Position numbers and translations under genes: made by a program
Notes under the pieces: generated by a model
Told to the model about the DNA's origin: nothing
The model's database searches: none
Seen by the model: only the letters and a program-made list of their open reading frames with translations
In this document: in pieces, positions 1 to 8,866 of the stretch
Layout: each line of letters opens with the position of its first letter
Position numbering within the stretch: the first letter of the stretch is position 1
Source: Segatella copri
GTDB lineage: Bacteria; Bacteroidota; Bacteroidia; Bacteroidales; Bacteroidaceae
Reading direction: 5' to 3'
Assembly: GCF_019249795.2 (NCBI RefSeq)
Contig: NZ_CP156891.1
Span: 2,268,501 to 2,332,500 of the forward strand
Length of the DNA: 64,000 nucleotides

Positions 1-136
1 TAGCAATAATTGTTTGATTGACCAAGGATTTGTCTGTCTTTCTTCTAATATATGTTGAGATTTAACATTTCAGCTTAGTTTCTCTCATAGCTACATATAT
101 CAATGAAGCGTCTTTTGCTTATTAGTTAGTAACTAA

Positions 137-166
137 AGGACACCTACCATTTCTGATAGATGTCCT
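137..166 (-). terminator. Probable terminator of the DUF3871 gene
   Basis: An imperfect hairpin (AGGACA paired with TGTCCT, continuing through a mismatch to CTA/TAG) starts 9 bases downstream of the stop at 175. On the minus strand it is followed by TTTAG, so the U-tract is weak. Confidence 0.45.
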
Positions 167-174
167 GTCTGTGG

Positions 175-1167
175 TTAGTCGATAAACCATTTATATCGCT
201 CGTCACCATGCAAAGCTGCATTGATGCCAAGTGCAAGTTGGGTGGTGTTGAGGCTCCTATCCAAGAATGAGTCTATGTAGCTAGACTTGTTAGCTCCTGT
301 TAACAGGTTGTAGAACTTCCACATGTTGATGTCCTCTCCAAAACTACTAAAGTTCTCATCATTGATGTATGCTTTGGCTACGCTGTTAATCTGTGTATCA
401 GTTAGCAACATCTTAGGGATGCTTCTCTGGTAATAGTTGGGTAAGCACTGATAGAGTCTCATCTTACCAAGAATTTGGCAAAATTGATGCTCGCTCATGG
501 TAGTGTTCCCTAACGAATGAAGAAGTTGAAGCTGTCTGGCAGGATTGAAACTATTGAATAGCTCCAAGGCTGCACGATAGAGTCCATTGGTAGATGTCAC
601 TCTCAAATCCTCTTTGTAGCCATCTGTAAAGATGCACATGTTACAACAGACTTGATTTTTGAAACCAATAGCTAGCCTGAATAGCTCTGGCGACTTCTTG
701 GAATATAAGTTCATCTGATTGTATGCTCTGACTCCTACGATGGACAGGTTCAGCTTGTTACCCATTACAGTCTCGAAGACCGTAGGAATGTCAATGCTGA
801 ATGCTGCACGCTCATAGTAGATGGTCTTGTCTGAATCCAAGAGTTGATTAGCAGGCTTTCTAACTGCCTCTGGTATTCTACCCTTGATTACGTGGGAAAC
901 TCTAATGTTGGGAGTTCCAACCTTTTGACCATGGAAGAAAGTTCTGGTTGCATCCTCAATGGTCTCGATAAAGTCAGCGTGGTTGATGGTCAACTCGTTG
1001 TCTTTAGCAAAAACAGGAGTGATGCAATCGTTCTTCAAGTGCTCGAAAGTTACTTCTTGCGTGTTAGCCTCGATAAAGTGATTCTCTGCTTTAAACTCGT
1101 CTAAGATAACTGCATCCTCGATGCGATTTGTTCTCTGTGCCTGTGGCAATAAAATAATGTTGTTCAT
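175..1167 (-). CDS. DUF3871 family protein
   Basis: This 330-residue protein matches my memory of DUF3871, a family of unknown function common on integrated and conjugative elements of Bacteroidales. The recognisable stretches are IRVSHVIKGRIPEA (about residues 88-101), YYERAAFSIDIP (117-128) and GFKNQVCCNMCIFTDGY (168-184). There is no signal peptide or membrane segment, so it should be cytoplasmic. It lies on the same strand as the integrase at 4515-5786, in keeping with an integrated element that continues left of the window. No Bacteroidetes-type promoter is evident just upstream. Its molecular role is not known, and the family call rests on recognised motifs without a database search. 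Confidence 0.75.
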   Translation of the reverse strand: MNNIILLPQAQRTNRIEDAVILDEFKAENHFIEANTQEVTFEHLKNDCITPVFAKDNELTINHADFIETIEDATRTFFHGQKVGTPNIRVSHVIKGRIPEAVRKPANQLLDSDKTIYYERAAFSIDIPTVFETVMGNKLNLSIVGVRAYNQMNLYSKKSPELFRLAIGFKNQVCCNMCIFTDGYKEDLRVTSTNGLYRAALELFNSFNPARQLQLLHSLGNTTMSEHQFCQILGKMRLYQCLPNYYQRSIPKMLLTDTQINSVAKAYINDENFSSFGEDINMWKFYNLLTGANKSSYIDSFLDRSLNTTQLALGINAALHGDERYKWFID

Positions 1168-1556
1168 AATCTCAATAAATTAGAAGTGAATAATGTTGTT
1201 TATAATCTCAAAATAAATATAGTTGCTATTACATGACTATTTTCTATATCTATTTTTCTTTCTAAGTGTGAGGAGGGGACTAAAGTATATGTCCCCCCGC
1301 CTTTCGTAGAACACATGGGGGATAAAAGTAGGGGCTTATATAATTTATGTGTAAAACTCTTATTTTTAGTCTTTCTCTCTTTTCTCTTGTCTTCTGAATT
1401 TTTGAGATATGATGTTTCCTAACTAAATATGCAGGTGAAAAAGTTGAGGCTGTTTATGGGTGCTGTAGGATGGTTTTGGAATGGATTGGTCTATGTGGGC
1501 AAATAAGTGTGTCTTGTCCTGTGCTCTCTTGTCTATGGATAGTATAAAAACGAAAA

Positions 1557-1584
1557 AAGCCGCAAGCGTTGAGGCTCACGGCTT
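1557..1584 (-). terminator. Strong intrinsic terminator, minus strand
   Basis: An 11-bp stem (AAGCCGTGAGC paired with GCTTGCGGCTT, two G-T wobbles, loop CTCAAC on the minus strand) is followed by a run of six Ts. It lies about 330 bp past the helicase-like gene, so either that transcript has a long 3' tail or an unrecognised RNA ends here. Confidence 0.7.
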
Positions 1585-1833
1585 AGTTTGATTAATCAGA
1601 TAACTATTAAATATTTTATGCCAAAAAGTGAAAACTAGTTCCATCTTCTTAGACAATGATATGTGTATTCTGAAAAAATCCAAGAGATTTCTGATATTTT
1701 TCTGCATAAGATTTTGATTTGTTTGTTGCTATAAAGTTCTGGTCATAGTATGAAATATAGAAGAAAATGATGCCTAATGAAATAAAAAAACAGGGGACAC
1801 CATAGAATGGCATCCCCGTATGATGAAGATTAA

Positions 1834-1856
1834 GTGTTCTTTGTTACTGAGACAGG
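1834..1856 (+). repeat. Inverted repeat, left arm
   Basis: This arm reads GTGTTCTTTG, then TTACTGAGACAGG. It matches the reverse complement of 4328-4352 at 22 of 23 aligned positions, with a 2-base gap. The two arms bracket the genes at 1916-3757 and 3815-4300. Confidence 0.6.
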
Positions 1857-1915
1857 TCTGGCGACATTTTTTGAATAGGGTCTATAAAAGGCTTATTCTG
1901 AAATTTTTGTCGCCA

Positions 1916-3757
1916 TTAAATAAATTTTTTGCGGATAATTAAATATCCTCGTTTCTTGCCTCGTTGCTGAGGCTTTGCTTCAAAGAAATCTAAAATAGTA
2001 TGTGATGTAACAGCTTTTAATGGTTTCATATCTAAATCCTTACATATTTGTTTTAATTTTGACTTGATATTCTCTGCTGAGTACCAAGCACCAATCTGAA
2101 AATCTAAGTTTAATAATTTTTGGGCTTCGTTACCTCTAGCTTTGTTATGATAGTCCGTAAGGATTATTTCCCTTTTTATCTTTTTGCTGTTATATCTAAG
2201 CTCTTCTATTTTTGCTTTACCGAGCTTGTCGTAAGCTTCCACTATAAGCTTGTCTACCTGTCGTAATTCTTCTTTGAAACTTAAATCTAATTCAGTTGAG
2301 CAATCCCCAAGTATTTCTAATTGCTTAACTAGTATCTTTCTCTTTACTTTTAGTGAAATAGCATTGTTCTCTCTATGTAATCTTTCGTAATCTCCTAATT
2401 TATAATGGTTGTTATGATAGGAGGATAAAGAGAAAACTTCATTGTCGCTAAAAGCCCGATAGAGATTAACTGAATTTTGATAGTACCCCTTGATAAATTC
2501 ATTATCAATATAGTTGTCAATTGCAAAGTAGTTAATATAACCATCTGTAGTTAGAAATTGAGTGAAAGGTAAAGTATCTAATATGGCTTTATATGCTTCT
2601 TGCTTCATTTTGCACTTTCTATTTTGTTCATAGAGCAAGTTTATATTATCATATGTCTCTTTAAAACATTTAATGTAGCCATTCAATTCATCTCGATTCC
2701 ATATAGGATAATGGTTGTTTATATTACTAATTAGGTGTAGGCTTGATATGCCATTCCGAAATCTACCTGCACATTGGATAATGTCAGTGTTAGGGTCGAA
2801 CATCGTATATTCAGCCATATAGCAATCTGTAAGAAGCAGAACGTTAGGACACTCATTTATTTCTATATCTACCGCATTGTAAAAACGAGAAGTTAGCCAA
2901 TTATAATGCTTCATATTCTTCTCGTCCCAAGTACTATAAGCGGATTTAAAGTTTAGTCCCCTCAGTTTATCTACACTTTTATCTGAGCAAAAAACAGCAG
3001 ATTTATCTAGAAGATTGAGCTGTTCCATCAACGCATAAATAGTATCTGTAGAGTTGCAAAAGAGGAAACATGTTTTGTCTTCTATCTTAGCTAAAACCTC
3101 TTTTGTAGACTGTAGTAAATTGTTTGTTACCCACAGGTTGATGTCTCGTTTATAATCAAAGGTTGGCTTAATCTTAATAATCTGAAAACCTTGCTCTTCA
3201 AACCGAGGGTCATTAATCTCGATTGGTGTTGCAGAAACCATAGCCTTATATTGGCATTGGAAGAAAAAGTCCATAGGTAAACTTATGCTATTCCGATAGT
3301 CTGCATCTTTAACTAATTTGTGACATTCGTCATATAATAGGAAGCAATTAAATCTAATATCAAAATCAACTTCCTCGAATGCAGACTTGACCTTTGGAAA
3401 ACTTTCTGGAGTCGTGAGAATCTTAATATATTTGCGCCCTTTTTTCCCTGTATGGGTGCTGTTATATTCAAATGTGTTTTCTATGTAATTAACTACATCA
3501 TCTGAATAGATTCCCTCATGCACAGGAAATAAATTGTCATCTTTATGCTTTGAGTCTTTGTATTTACCTACGATTACAGGTTTGTTAGGCTCTATGATTA
3601 TAGAATGACGCTTAGCTTTTATCTCACCATAAGTAGCTCCGAGTCCTGTTAAGGTCTTACACAATATCGTGTTTGTCGGAATCTCCTTTAAGACCTCTGT
3701 AAGGTGTTGAATTTTACCATTGGATTTTTTCTTAATTTCAATTTCTGTAACGTTCAT
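1916..3757 (-). CDS. SF2 helicase-like protein with degenerate Walker A
   Basis: This 613-residue protein has the order of motifs of superfamily 2 helicases: a P-loop position reading TGLGATYGE (about 37-45), a DExH box in LLYDECHKL (140-148), SATP (175-178) and a motif-VI-like QCAGRFRNG (328-336). The Walker A lysine is missing, since GxGAT replaces GxGKT. I recall similar proteins with GxGAT in Bacteroidales mobile elements, so this is probably a family trait and not recent decay. It may bind nucleic acid or nucleotide in a non-canonical way; ATPase activity is uncertain. It lies 57 bp downstream of the 161-residue gene and is probably cotranscribed with it from the promoter at 4423-4453. 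The pair is bracketed by an inverted repeat. Confidence 0.65.
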   Translation of the reverse strand: MNVTEIEIKKKSNGKIQHLTEVLKEIPTNTILCKTLTGLGATYGEIKAKRHSIIIEPNKPVIVGKYKDSKHKDDNLFPVHEGIYSDDVVNYIENTFEYNSTHTGKKGRKYIKILTTPESFPKVKSAFEEVDFDIRFNCFLLYDECHKLVKDADYRNSISLPMDFFFQCQYKAMVSATPIEINDPRFEEQGFQIIKIKPTFDYKRDINLWVTNNLLQSTKEVLAKIEDKTCFLFCNSTDTIYALMEQLNLLDKSAVFCSDKSVDKLRGLNFKSAYSTWDEKNMKHYNWLTSRFYNAVDIEINECPNVLLLTDCYMAEYTMFDPNTDIIQCAGRFRNGISSLHLISNINNHYPIWNRDELNGYIKCFKETYDNINLLYEQNRKCKMKQEAYKAILDTLPFTQFLTTDGYINYFAIDNYIDNEFIKGYYQNSVNLYRAFSDNEVFSLSSYHNNHYKLGDYERLHRENNAISLKVKRKILVKQLEILGDCSTELDLSFKEELRQVDKLIVEAYDKLGKAKIEELRYNSKKIKREIILTDYHNKARGNEAQKLLNLDFQIGAWYSAENIKSKLKQICKDLDMKPLKAVTSHTILDFFEAKPQQRGKKRGYLIIRKKFI

Positions 3758-3814
3758 TTGTTAGCTTTTTAAAGGACATATAAATTAATAAGTTGTCCTT
3801 GTTTGGTGATAATC

Positions 3815-4300
3815 TTAAATGATTACCTGCTTTTTTTCACGCAAGTAGTCTAATAATTCATCTGACCTTTCCACTCGGAAAATTATCTTTCCTTTTGTGA
3901 GTGGCAGCATTGCTGATAGAAATTTAGGTTGTGTTCGGAATAAGGGAGCGTATTGAATTGCTTTCCCTGCATTCACGAACATCTTGAAAATTTCCATTTG
4001 AAAATCTGAGTTATCTTCTAGTGGCTCTGTGTCTGTGGGGTTAATGTCAAAATCCGCAAGAATGCCATCTTGTAGATAGTTGATTAAACCATGTAAGGAG
4101 CTATCTTTAAGCTCGTATTTAAAACCTGCAACATAGCGAGATTCTATCCACGCACAAGGCTTGTTATCTTTACTTGTGAAAAACTTGGTAGTCAAATTTT
4201 CTCCACGATTCATTAATGCACGTAAAGTATTATAAGCACCTACGTTATCGTATTGTTGGATAGGTGACGTGCTATCCAACGAGAAATTGAAATTAATCAT
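3815..4300 (-). CDS. Hypothetical protein, 161 residues
   Basis: I do not recognise this protein. It is soluble-looking, without a signal peptide or membrane helix, and ends in a basic segment. It is the first gene of a two-gene minus-strand unit with the helicase-like gene, behind a good promoter at 4423-4453 that implies a leader of about 115 nt. Its placement suggests it works with the helicase-like protein in the integrated element, but that is inference only. Confidence 0.6.
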   Translation of the reverse strand: MINFNFSLDSTSPIQQYDNVGAYNTLRALMNRGENLTTKFFTSKDNKPCAWIESRYVAGFKYELKDSSLHGLINYLQDGILADFDINPTDTEPLEDNSDFQMEIFKMFVNAGKAIQYAPLFRTQPKFLSAMLPLTKGKIIFRVERSDELLDYLREKKQVII

Positions 4301-4327
4301 ATTTTTTTGAAATTAAAATTAATAATT

Positions 4328-4352
4328 CCTGTCTCAATAAGTCAAAGAACAC
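4328..4352 (-). repeat. Inverted repeat, right arm
   Basis: This is the partner of 1834-1856. It lies between the promoter at 4423-4453 and the start of the 161-residue gene, so it would fall within the 5' leader, while the other arm would fall in the 3' trailer. Confidence 0.6.
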
Positions 4353-4422
4353 TCTTTCTTAAATCTAGCAGTCCATCCCTCCACTTAAACAGATTTCTCC
4401 ATCGAAGTATTGAAATGGGCTG

Positions 4423-4453
4423 CAAAGATAATAATTATTTTTGACCGAGCAAA
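4423..4453 (-). promoter_or_regulatory. Promoter for the 161-residue gene and helicase-like gene
   Basis: On the minus strand TTTG (4450-4453) and TATCTTTG (4423-4430) are separated by 19 bases, which fits the Bacteroidetes -33/-7 consensus. The start codon at 4300 is about 115 nt beyond the expected transcription start. Confidence 0.6.
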
Positions 4454-4514
4454 GTTTAAAGAGCTTTTTTCCATTTTATGCTCTCTTTTTTTCGTAACTT
4501 TGATTAATGCTTTG

Positions 4515-5786
4515 TTATTTAGTCCCCAAAACGTATTTTACGACCTTAGCATTAGCTTTATTCTCGTTCTGAAAGTCTCGCTCGATATAAATGTCGGTCA
4601 CTCTCATTGACTCATCAACGTGGTTGAGTGCTGCATGGACGGTATATTTGTCTATGCCAACTTTATTGATGGCTAATGTTGCCCATGAATGTCTAGCAGC
4701 GTAAAACTCCAAATCATCTATAGCTAATTCTGAGCCAATTTCTTTCAAGCCTCGATTTATTGCCTTATTGAAGCCTTTGTCGTTTGCGTAATATTGATAG
4801 AAATTGAAGACTCGTTTGCCAGACTTGTCTCTGTACTTCTCTATCAATGGTTTCAGCATTGGAGGAACATCAACCACCATCTTCGCCTTGTCATTTCTAC
4901 GTGCTTTGGTCTTGGTTCTGTAGTATGTCAGCTTACCATCTTTGTAATCTGTCACGTTATAAAGGTCAACAGAGTTCATGCCAATTAGCCCAAAGGATAA
5001 GATAAAGCAATCTTTAGCTAGGTCGTATCTGCACGTCCCCTTGATGCCTTTGCTTGTATTCCTATATGGAAGAGCATAAATCTTCTTGATAGTGGTTTTA
5101 TCAAGTGCTCTCTTTCGGGTTGCCTCCTGTTTCGGAATCTTGAAATTGTCGAAAGGGGATGATGGAATAAGTATCAAACCATTGTCGTAGTTGTTGTATT
5201 CCTTCTGTGCCTCCTTAAATAGGTGTCGTAAACTGCCTAAATATAAAGACATCATTCTGTTAGATGGAACACGCTTCCCTGCTTTCTCCAACTTCTCTAT
5301 TTTAGCTTCTCTACATTTCTTTATATAATCAGCATATCCTGTGATAAAGGATAAATTGATTTCTGAAATGTTGAGGCTGTCACGTCCAATAAATGAAGTG
5401 AGTGAGTTGAGAACGGTCTTGTAATTGTTTGCTCCTTTTATGGTAGCCTTAGCAATCCACTTTCTGGAAAAGTCGATAAAGTCAATCTCCTTGTCTTTCA
5501 TATCCTCAAACTTTAGGTGCTTGAAAATATCATCAAGAGAATAGCTGTTTAAATCAACCTGCATTTCATTGCACTTGTTCTTGTACCCTTGTACTAAGTT
5601 CTCAATCTCCTTGTAAATCTTGGTTGTTTTCTTGAAATCTCCAGATTTAGTTAAGTCCTTTGGAGAAACGAAAAGACTAGATGATAGTCTCTTCACCTTA
5701 CGATTGAGCGTAAAGCGTATCTTTACATTGTAAGTACCATTTGCTTTAAGCTCTCCTTTTTTAATTTCTGCTTTGATTGTCAGCAT
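4515..5786 (-). CDS. Tyrosine recombinase / integrase
   Basis: This 423-residue site-specific integrase has an N-terminal arm-binding domain (about 1-90), a SAM-like core-binding domain (about 100-200) and a C-terminal catalytic domain. Visible catalytic elements are K292 in YRTKT, R365 in AARHSW, H389 in ALNH and the nucleophile Y400 in DIYIERD. The first catalytic arginine position reads GMNSVDL (269-275), with Asn in place of Arg; I recall this substitution in many Bacteroidales integrases. The gene reads away from tRNA-Met, whose 3' end is 143 bp upstream, the usual layout of an element that targets a tRNA 3' end. It is the likely mover of the element at the left of the window. Confidence 0.92.
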   Translation of the reverse strand: MLTIKAEIKKGELKANGTYNVKIRFTLNRKVKRLSSSLFVSPKDLTKSGDFKKTTKIYKEIENLVQGYKNKCNEMQVDLNSYSLDDIFKHLKFEDMKDKEIDFIDFSRKWIAKATIKGANNYKTVLNSLTSFIGRDSLNISEINLSFITGYADYIKKCREAKIEKLEKAGKRVPSNRMMSLYLGSLRHLFKEAQKEYNNYDNGLILIPSSPFDNFKIPKQEATRKRALDKTTIKKIYALPYRNTSKGIKGTCRYDLAKDCFILSFGLIGMNSVDLYNVTDYKDGKLTYYRTKTKARRNDKAKMVVDVPPMLKPLIEKYRDKSGKRVFNFYQYYANDKGFNKAINRGLKEIGSELAIDDLEFYAARHSWATLAINKVGIDKYTVHAALNHVDESMRVTDIYIERDFQNENKANAKVVKYVLGTK

Positions 5787-5804
5787 GTTACGTTTAATTT
5801 AATT

Positions 5805-5825
5805 AGTCAACAATCAGTCAACAAT
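5805..5825. repeat. Tandem direct repeat upstream of the integrase
   Basis: AGTCAACAAT occurs twice (5805-5814 and 5816-5825), separated by one base, between the integrase start and the tRNA. Short direct repeats here could be arm-type integrase sites, which is inference from position. Confidence 0.4.
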
Positions 5826-5893
5826 GTAGCAAATAAAGAGGAAAAGCTCTGGTGGTTGTATTTCTTAATCCAGAAAGGTCTAGAAACAAAAAT

Positions 5894-5926
5894 AGGTTAA
5901 GTATCTAATATTCAGATGCTTAACCT
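5894..5926 (-). terminator. Terminator of tRNA-Met
   Basis: A 13-bp stem (AGGTTAAGCATCT paired with AGATACTTAACCT, one wobble, 7-base loop) starts 3 bases past the tRNA 3' end. On the minus strand it is followed by ATTTTTGTTT. Confidence 0.8.
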
Positions 5927-5928
5927 TG

Positions 5929-6002
5929 TGGACCAGCTAGGGCTTGAACCTAGGACCTCCAGATTATGAGTCTGTTGCTCTAACCAACTGAGCTACAAGT
6001 CC
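5929..6002 (-). tRNA. tRNA-Met(CAT)
   Basis: The minus strand folds as a 74-nt tRNA with 5' GGACTTG, D-arm AGCTCAGTTGGTTAGAGCA, anticodon loop CTCATAA, T-arm GGTTCAAGCCC and discriminator A. CCA is not encoded. The CAT anticodon could be elongator Met or, if modified, Ile2; the sequence resembles the elongator tRNA-Met I recall from Bacteroides. It is the probable attachment site of the adjacent integrase-bearing element. Confidence 0.9.
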
Positions 6003-6027
6003 ATTGAATTTTTATCAAATTCGAGTG

Positions 6028-6059
6028 CAAAGATACTAGATTTTGGGCAAATAACCAAA
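6028..6059 (-). promoter_or_regulatory. Promoter of tRNA-Met
   Basis: On the minus strand TTTG (6056-6059), 20 bases, then TATCTTTG (6028-6035), about 26 bases before the tRNA 5' end. Confidence 0.7.
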
Positions 6060-6074
6060 TAAAATCTTAAAAAT

Positions 6075-6106
6075 TTTCTTAGAATCAGAAAAATAGCGTA
6101 TCTTTG
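6075..6106 (+). promoter_or_regulatory. Promoter of the Ca2+ ATPase gene
   Basis: TTTC (6075-6078), 20 bases, then TATCTTTG (6099-6106). It places the transcript start near 6112, which rules out any upstream start codon and supports translation from 6182. Confidence 0.65.
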
Positions 6107-6181
6107 CACCAAATTATGTGCGCACACGTGCGTATGTACTTATTAATCGTACACAAAAAAGAAAAGTATATCTATTCTGAA

Positions 6182-8821
6182 ATGGACATAGACAAAAACA
6201 AAAGAATCGGTCTTACCGACGAACAAGTAAAACAGAGTAGGGAACAGCATGGCAAAAACGTGCTCACCCCTCCTCAACGTACTTCATTATGGAAACTGTA
6301 TTTGGATAAATATCGCGACCCGATTATCCAGATACTTCTTGTGGCGGCTTTCGTATCTCTCATCCTTGCTTTTATCGAAAAGAATTTCATGGAGACCATC
6401 GGTATCTTCGTGGCAGTTTTCCTTGCTACTACCGTTGGCTTCTACTTTGAGCGCGATGCAGCCAAGAAGTTTAATCTGCTTACGGCGCTCAGCGAAGAGC
6501 AGCCGGTTAAGGTGCGTCGCAATGGTAAGGTGATGGAGATTCCACGCCACGATGTGGTGGTGGGAGATGTAGTGCTCGTGGAAGTGGGCGACGAGGTGCC
6601 TGCCGATGGCGAACTCATCGTCTGCAACGACCTGCAGATTAATGAATCTACCCTTACGGGCGAACCCGTTACCGAGAAATCTCTGGAAGGCGGTGGCGAT
6701 GGAGCCTATCCTCGCAACGTCATCCTCCGTTCTACCATGGTGATGAATGGCAGGGGCGAGTTCGTGGTTACTGCCGTGGGCGATGCTACCGAGATTGGTA
6801 AGGTGGCGAAAAAATCTACCGAACAGACTTCGGTGGAGACACCGCTTCACATGCAGCTCGACAAGTTGGCTAAGATGATTTCCAAGGTAGGCTCTGTAGT
6901 ATCTGTGGCAGCCTTCTTCATCTTCCTGATTCACGATATCCTCACCAACCCGGCATGGGGTGGCAAGGATTATTTCTATATGGCAGAAATCGTGCTGAAA
7001 TACTTCATGATGGCTGTTACCCTGATTGTGATGGCGGTGCCGGAAGGATTGCCGATGGCGATTACCCTTTCTCTGGCGCTCAACATGCGAAGAATGCTGA
7101 AGTCGAACAATCTGGTGCGCAAGCTCCATGCCTGCGAAACCATGGGTGCCGTTACCGTGATCTGTACCGATAAAACCGGTACGCTTACCCAGAACAAGAT
7201 GCAGGTGAGTGCCCTGGAACTCAAGCAGGGCGATGAGGCGCTGCTCGATACTGCCATTGCCCTCAACTCTACAGCCGAGTTGAATGACGGCAAACCTATC
7301 GGAAACCCTACCGAGTCGGCTCTCTTGCTCTGGCTCGATGCCCAGGGCAAGGATTATGAAGAACTCCGCAAGCAGGTGAATGTGCTCAAGCAGTTGCCTT
7401 TCTCTACCGAAAGAAAGATGATGGCAACCTTGGCAGAAGTTGATGGCGAGACCTATCTCTTCGTAAAGGGTGCGCCTGAAATCGTGATGAAGAAATGCAT
7501 CATCGAAGATAGAATGCAGAGACAGTCAGTCGAAGAACTCGATGAGTGGCAGCATAAGGCTATGAGAACCCTGGCGTTCGCCTATAAGAAGATAGAAGCT
7601 TCTATCATGAGAACTTCCAGAACCTCTACTGCCGAAGTGGTAGCACTTCTCGATGCCAACGACCTTCAGTTGCAGGCCATTGCAGCCATTGCCGATCCTA
7701 TCCGTCCGGATGTTCCTGCTGCTGTGCAGGAGTGCCGCCATGCGGGTATCGAGGTGAAGGTGGTTACGGGTGATACGGCTGCCACCGCCTTGGAGATAGG
7801 CAAGCAGATAGGTGTCTTCGAAGATGAACCTGAGAATATCGGAGCAGATGGCTCTCTGACCTCGCTCGACCAGCAGATGATTACGGGCGAACAGTGGGAG
7901 GCTCTTTCTGATGAAGAGGCTTACGAACGGGCAAAGGATATCCGTGTGATGAGCCGTGCCCGTCCTACCGATAAACAGCGACTGGTGGCCATGCTCCAGA
8001 AGCGTGGCGAGGTGGTTGCAGTAACAGGCGACGGTACCAACGACGCTCCGGCGCTTCACTATGCTCACGTGGGCTTGTCGCTGGGTTCGGGAACTTCCGT
8101 AGCTAAGGAGGCTTCGGATATGACCCTGCTCGATGATTCCTTCAAGTCTATCGCCAACGCCGTGATGTGGGGACGCTCGCTCTATCGCAACCTGCAGCGC
8201 TTCCTCTTCTTCCAGTTGGTAGTAAACGTGGTAGCCCTCCTGCTGGTGCTTGGCGGCTCAGTCATCGGAACCGAGATGCCTCTGACGGTTACTCAGATTC
8301 TCTGGGTGAACCTTATCATGGATACCTTCGCAGCCTTGGCACTTGCCTCATTGCCTCCATCTCACGAGGTGATGAAGGATAAACCACGCAAGGCATCCGA
8401 TTTCATCATCAACAAGAGCATCGGTTTCGGCATTCTGTTCTGCGGCATCGTCTTCTTCCTCGTTATGTTTGCCCTGCTGGTTTACTGTGAGCGCAGAGGC
8501 AAGGGTGGAGTAGATGTGCATGAGCTGACCATGTTCTTCACCACCTTCGTGATGATTCAGTTCTGGAACCTCTTCAATGCCAAGGCGCTGATGAGCCATC
8601 ATACTGCTTTCCGCCATTTCCTGAAGGATAAGGGAATGATTCTGGTGCTTGTACTGGTATTGGTGGGTCAGTGGATTATCGTAACCTTTGGTGGTGAAAT
8701 GTTCCGCACCACACCATTGTCGCTCCACGAGTGGCTGCTCATCATCGGCTCAACCTCCGTTGTACTTTGGGCGGGCGAGCTGTGGAGAACTTTTAAGAGA
8801 ATGATAGCAAAGAGAAGATAA
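6182..8821 (+). CDS. Calcium-translocating P-type ATPase (type IIB-like)
   Basis: This 879-residue membrane pump should use ATP to export Ca2+ across the inner membrane. In order it shows the actuator motif TLTGEP, the ion-binding helix motif PEGLPMAI, the phosphorylation site CTDKTGTLTQNK (Asp about residue 329) and the hinge motif GDGTNDAPAL (about 616). Hydrophobic segments lie at both ends, with a C-terminal cluster typical of type II pumps. The start at 6182 is chosen because the -7 element TATCTTTG sits at 6099-6106, so the longer reading frame from 6104 would begin inside the promoter. It is followed 46 bp later by ribF on the same strand. PMCA-like calcium specificity is inferred from family motifs. 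Confidence 0.92.
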   Translation: MDIDKNKRIGLTDEQVKQSREQHGKNVLTPPQRTSLWKLYLDKYRDPIIQILLVAAFVSLILAFIEKNFMETIGIFVAVFLATTVGFYFERDAAKKFNLLTALSEEQPVKVRRNGKVMEIPRHDVVVGDVVLVEVGDEVPADGELIVCNDLQINESTLTGEPVTEKSLEGGGDGAYPRNVILRSTMVMNGRGEFVVTAVGDATEIGKVAKKSTEQTSVETPLHMQLDKLAKMISKVGSVVSVAAFFIFLIHDILTNPAWGGKDYFYMAEIVLKYFMMAVTLIVMAVPEGLPMAITLSLALNMRRMLKSNNLVRKLHACETMGAVTVICTDKTGTLTQNKMQVSALELKQGDEALLDTAIALNSTAELNDGKPIGNPTESALLLWLDAQGKDYEELRKQVNVLKQLPFSTERKMMATLAEVDGETYLFVKGAPEIVMKKCIIEDRMQRQSVEELDEWQHKAMRTLAFAYKKIEASIMRTSRTSTAEVVALLDANDLQLQAIAAIADPIRPDVPAAVQECRHAGIEVKVVTGDTAATALEIGKQIGVFEDEPENIGADGSLTSLDQQMITGEQWEALSDEEAYERAKDIRVMSRARPTDKQRLVAMLQKRGEVVAVTGDGTNDAPALHYAHVGLSLGSGTSVAKEASDMTLLDDSFKSIANAVMWGRSLYRNLQRFLFFQLVVNVVALLLVLGGSVIGTEMPLTVTQILWVNLIMDTFAALALASLPPSHEVMKDKPRKASDFIINKSIGFGILFCGIVFFLVMFALLVYCERRGKGGVDVHELTMFFTTFVMIQFWNLFNAKALMSHHTAFRHFLKDKGMILVLVLVLVGQWIIVTFGGEMFRTTPLSLHEWLLIIGSTSVVLWAGELWRTFKRMIAKRR

Positions 8822-8866
8822 TCCATCGGAGTTATTCTTCTGATATGAATGTTAAAGACAGTCCTT

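Larger units (their letters stand above)
1168..1915. other. 748-bp gene-poor gap inside the integrated element
   Basis: I see no convincing coding sequence here. The gap holds a strong minus-strand terminator hairpin (1557-1584), a G/C-run hairpin near 1292-1320 (CCCCC paired with GGGGG), another near 1792-1817 (GGGGAC with a partly matching ATCCCC) and one arm of a long inverted repeat (1834-1856). A small RNA between 1585 and 1900 is possible but unsupported. Confidence 0.5.

Noticed and set aside
4410..4610. Small 66-codon frame with hydrophobic residues
   Set aside because: It overlaps the minus-strand promoter and the integrase 3' end and has no ribosome binding site.
6104..6181. N-terminal extension of the Ca2+ ATPase
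   Set aside because: Its first codon overlaps the -7 element TATCTTTG, and the extension has no similarity to P-type ATPases.
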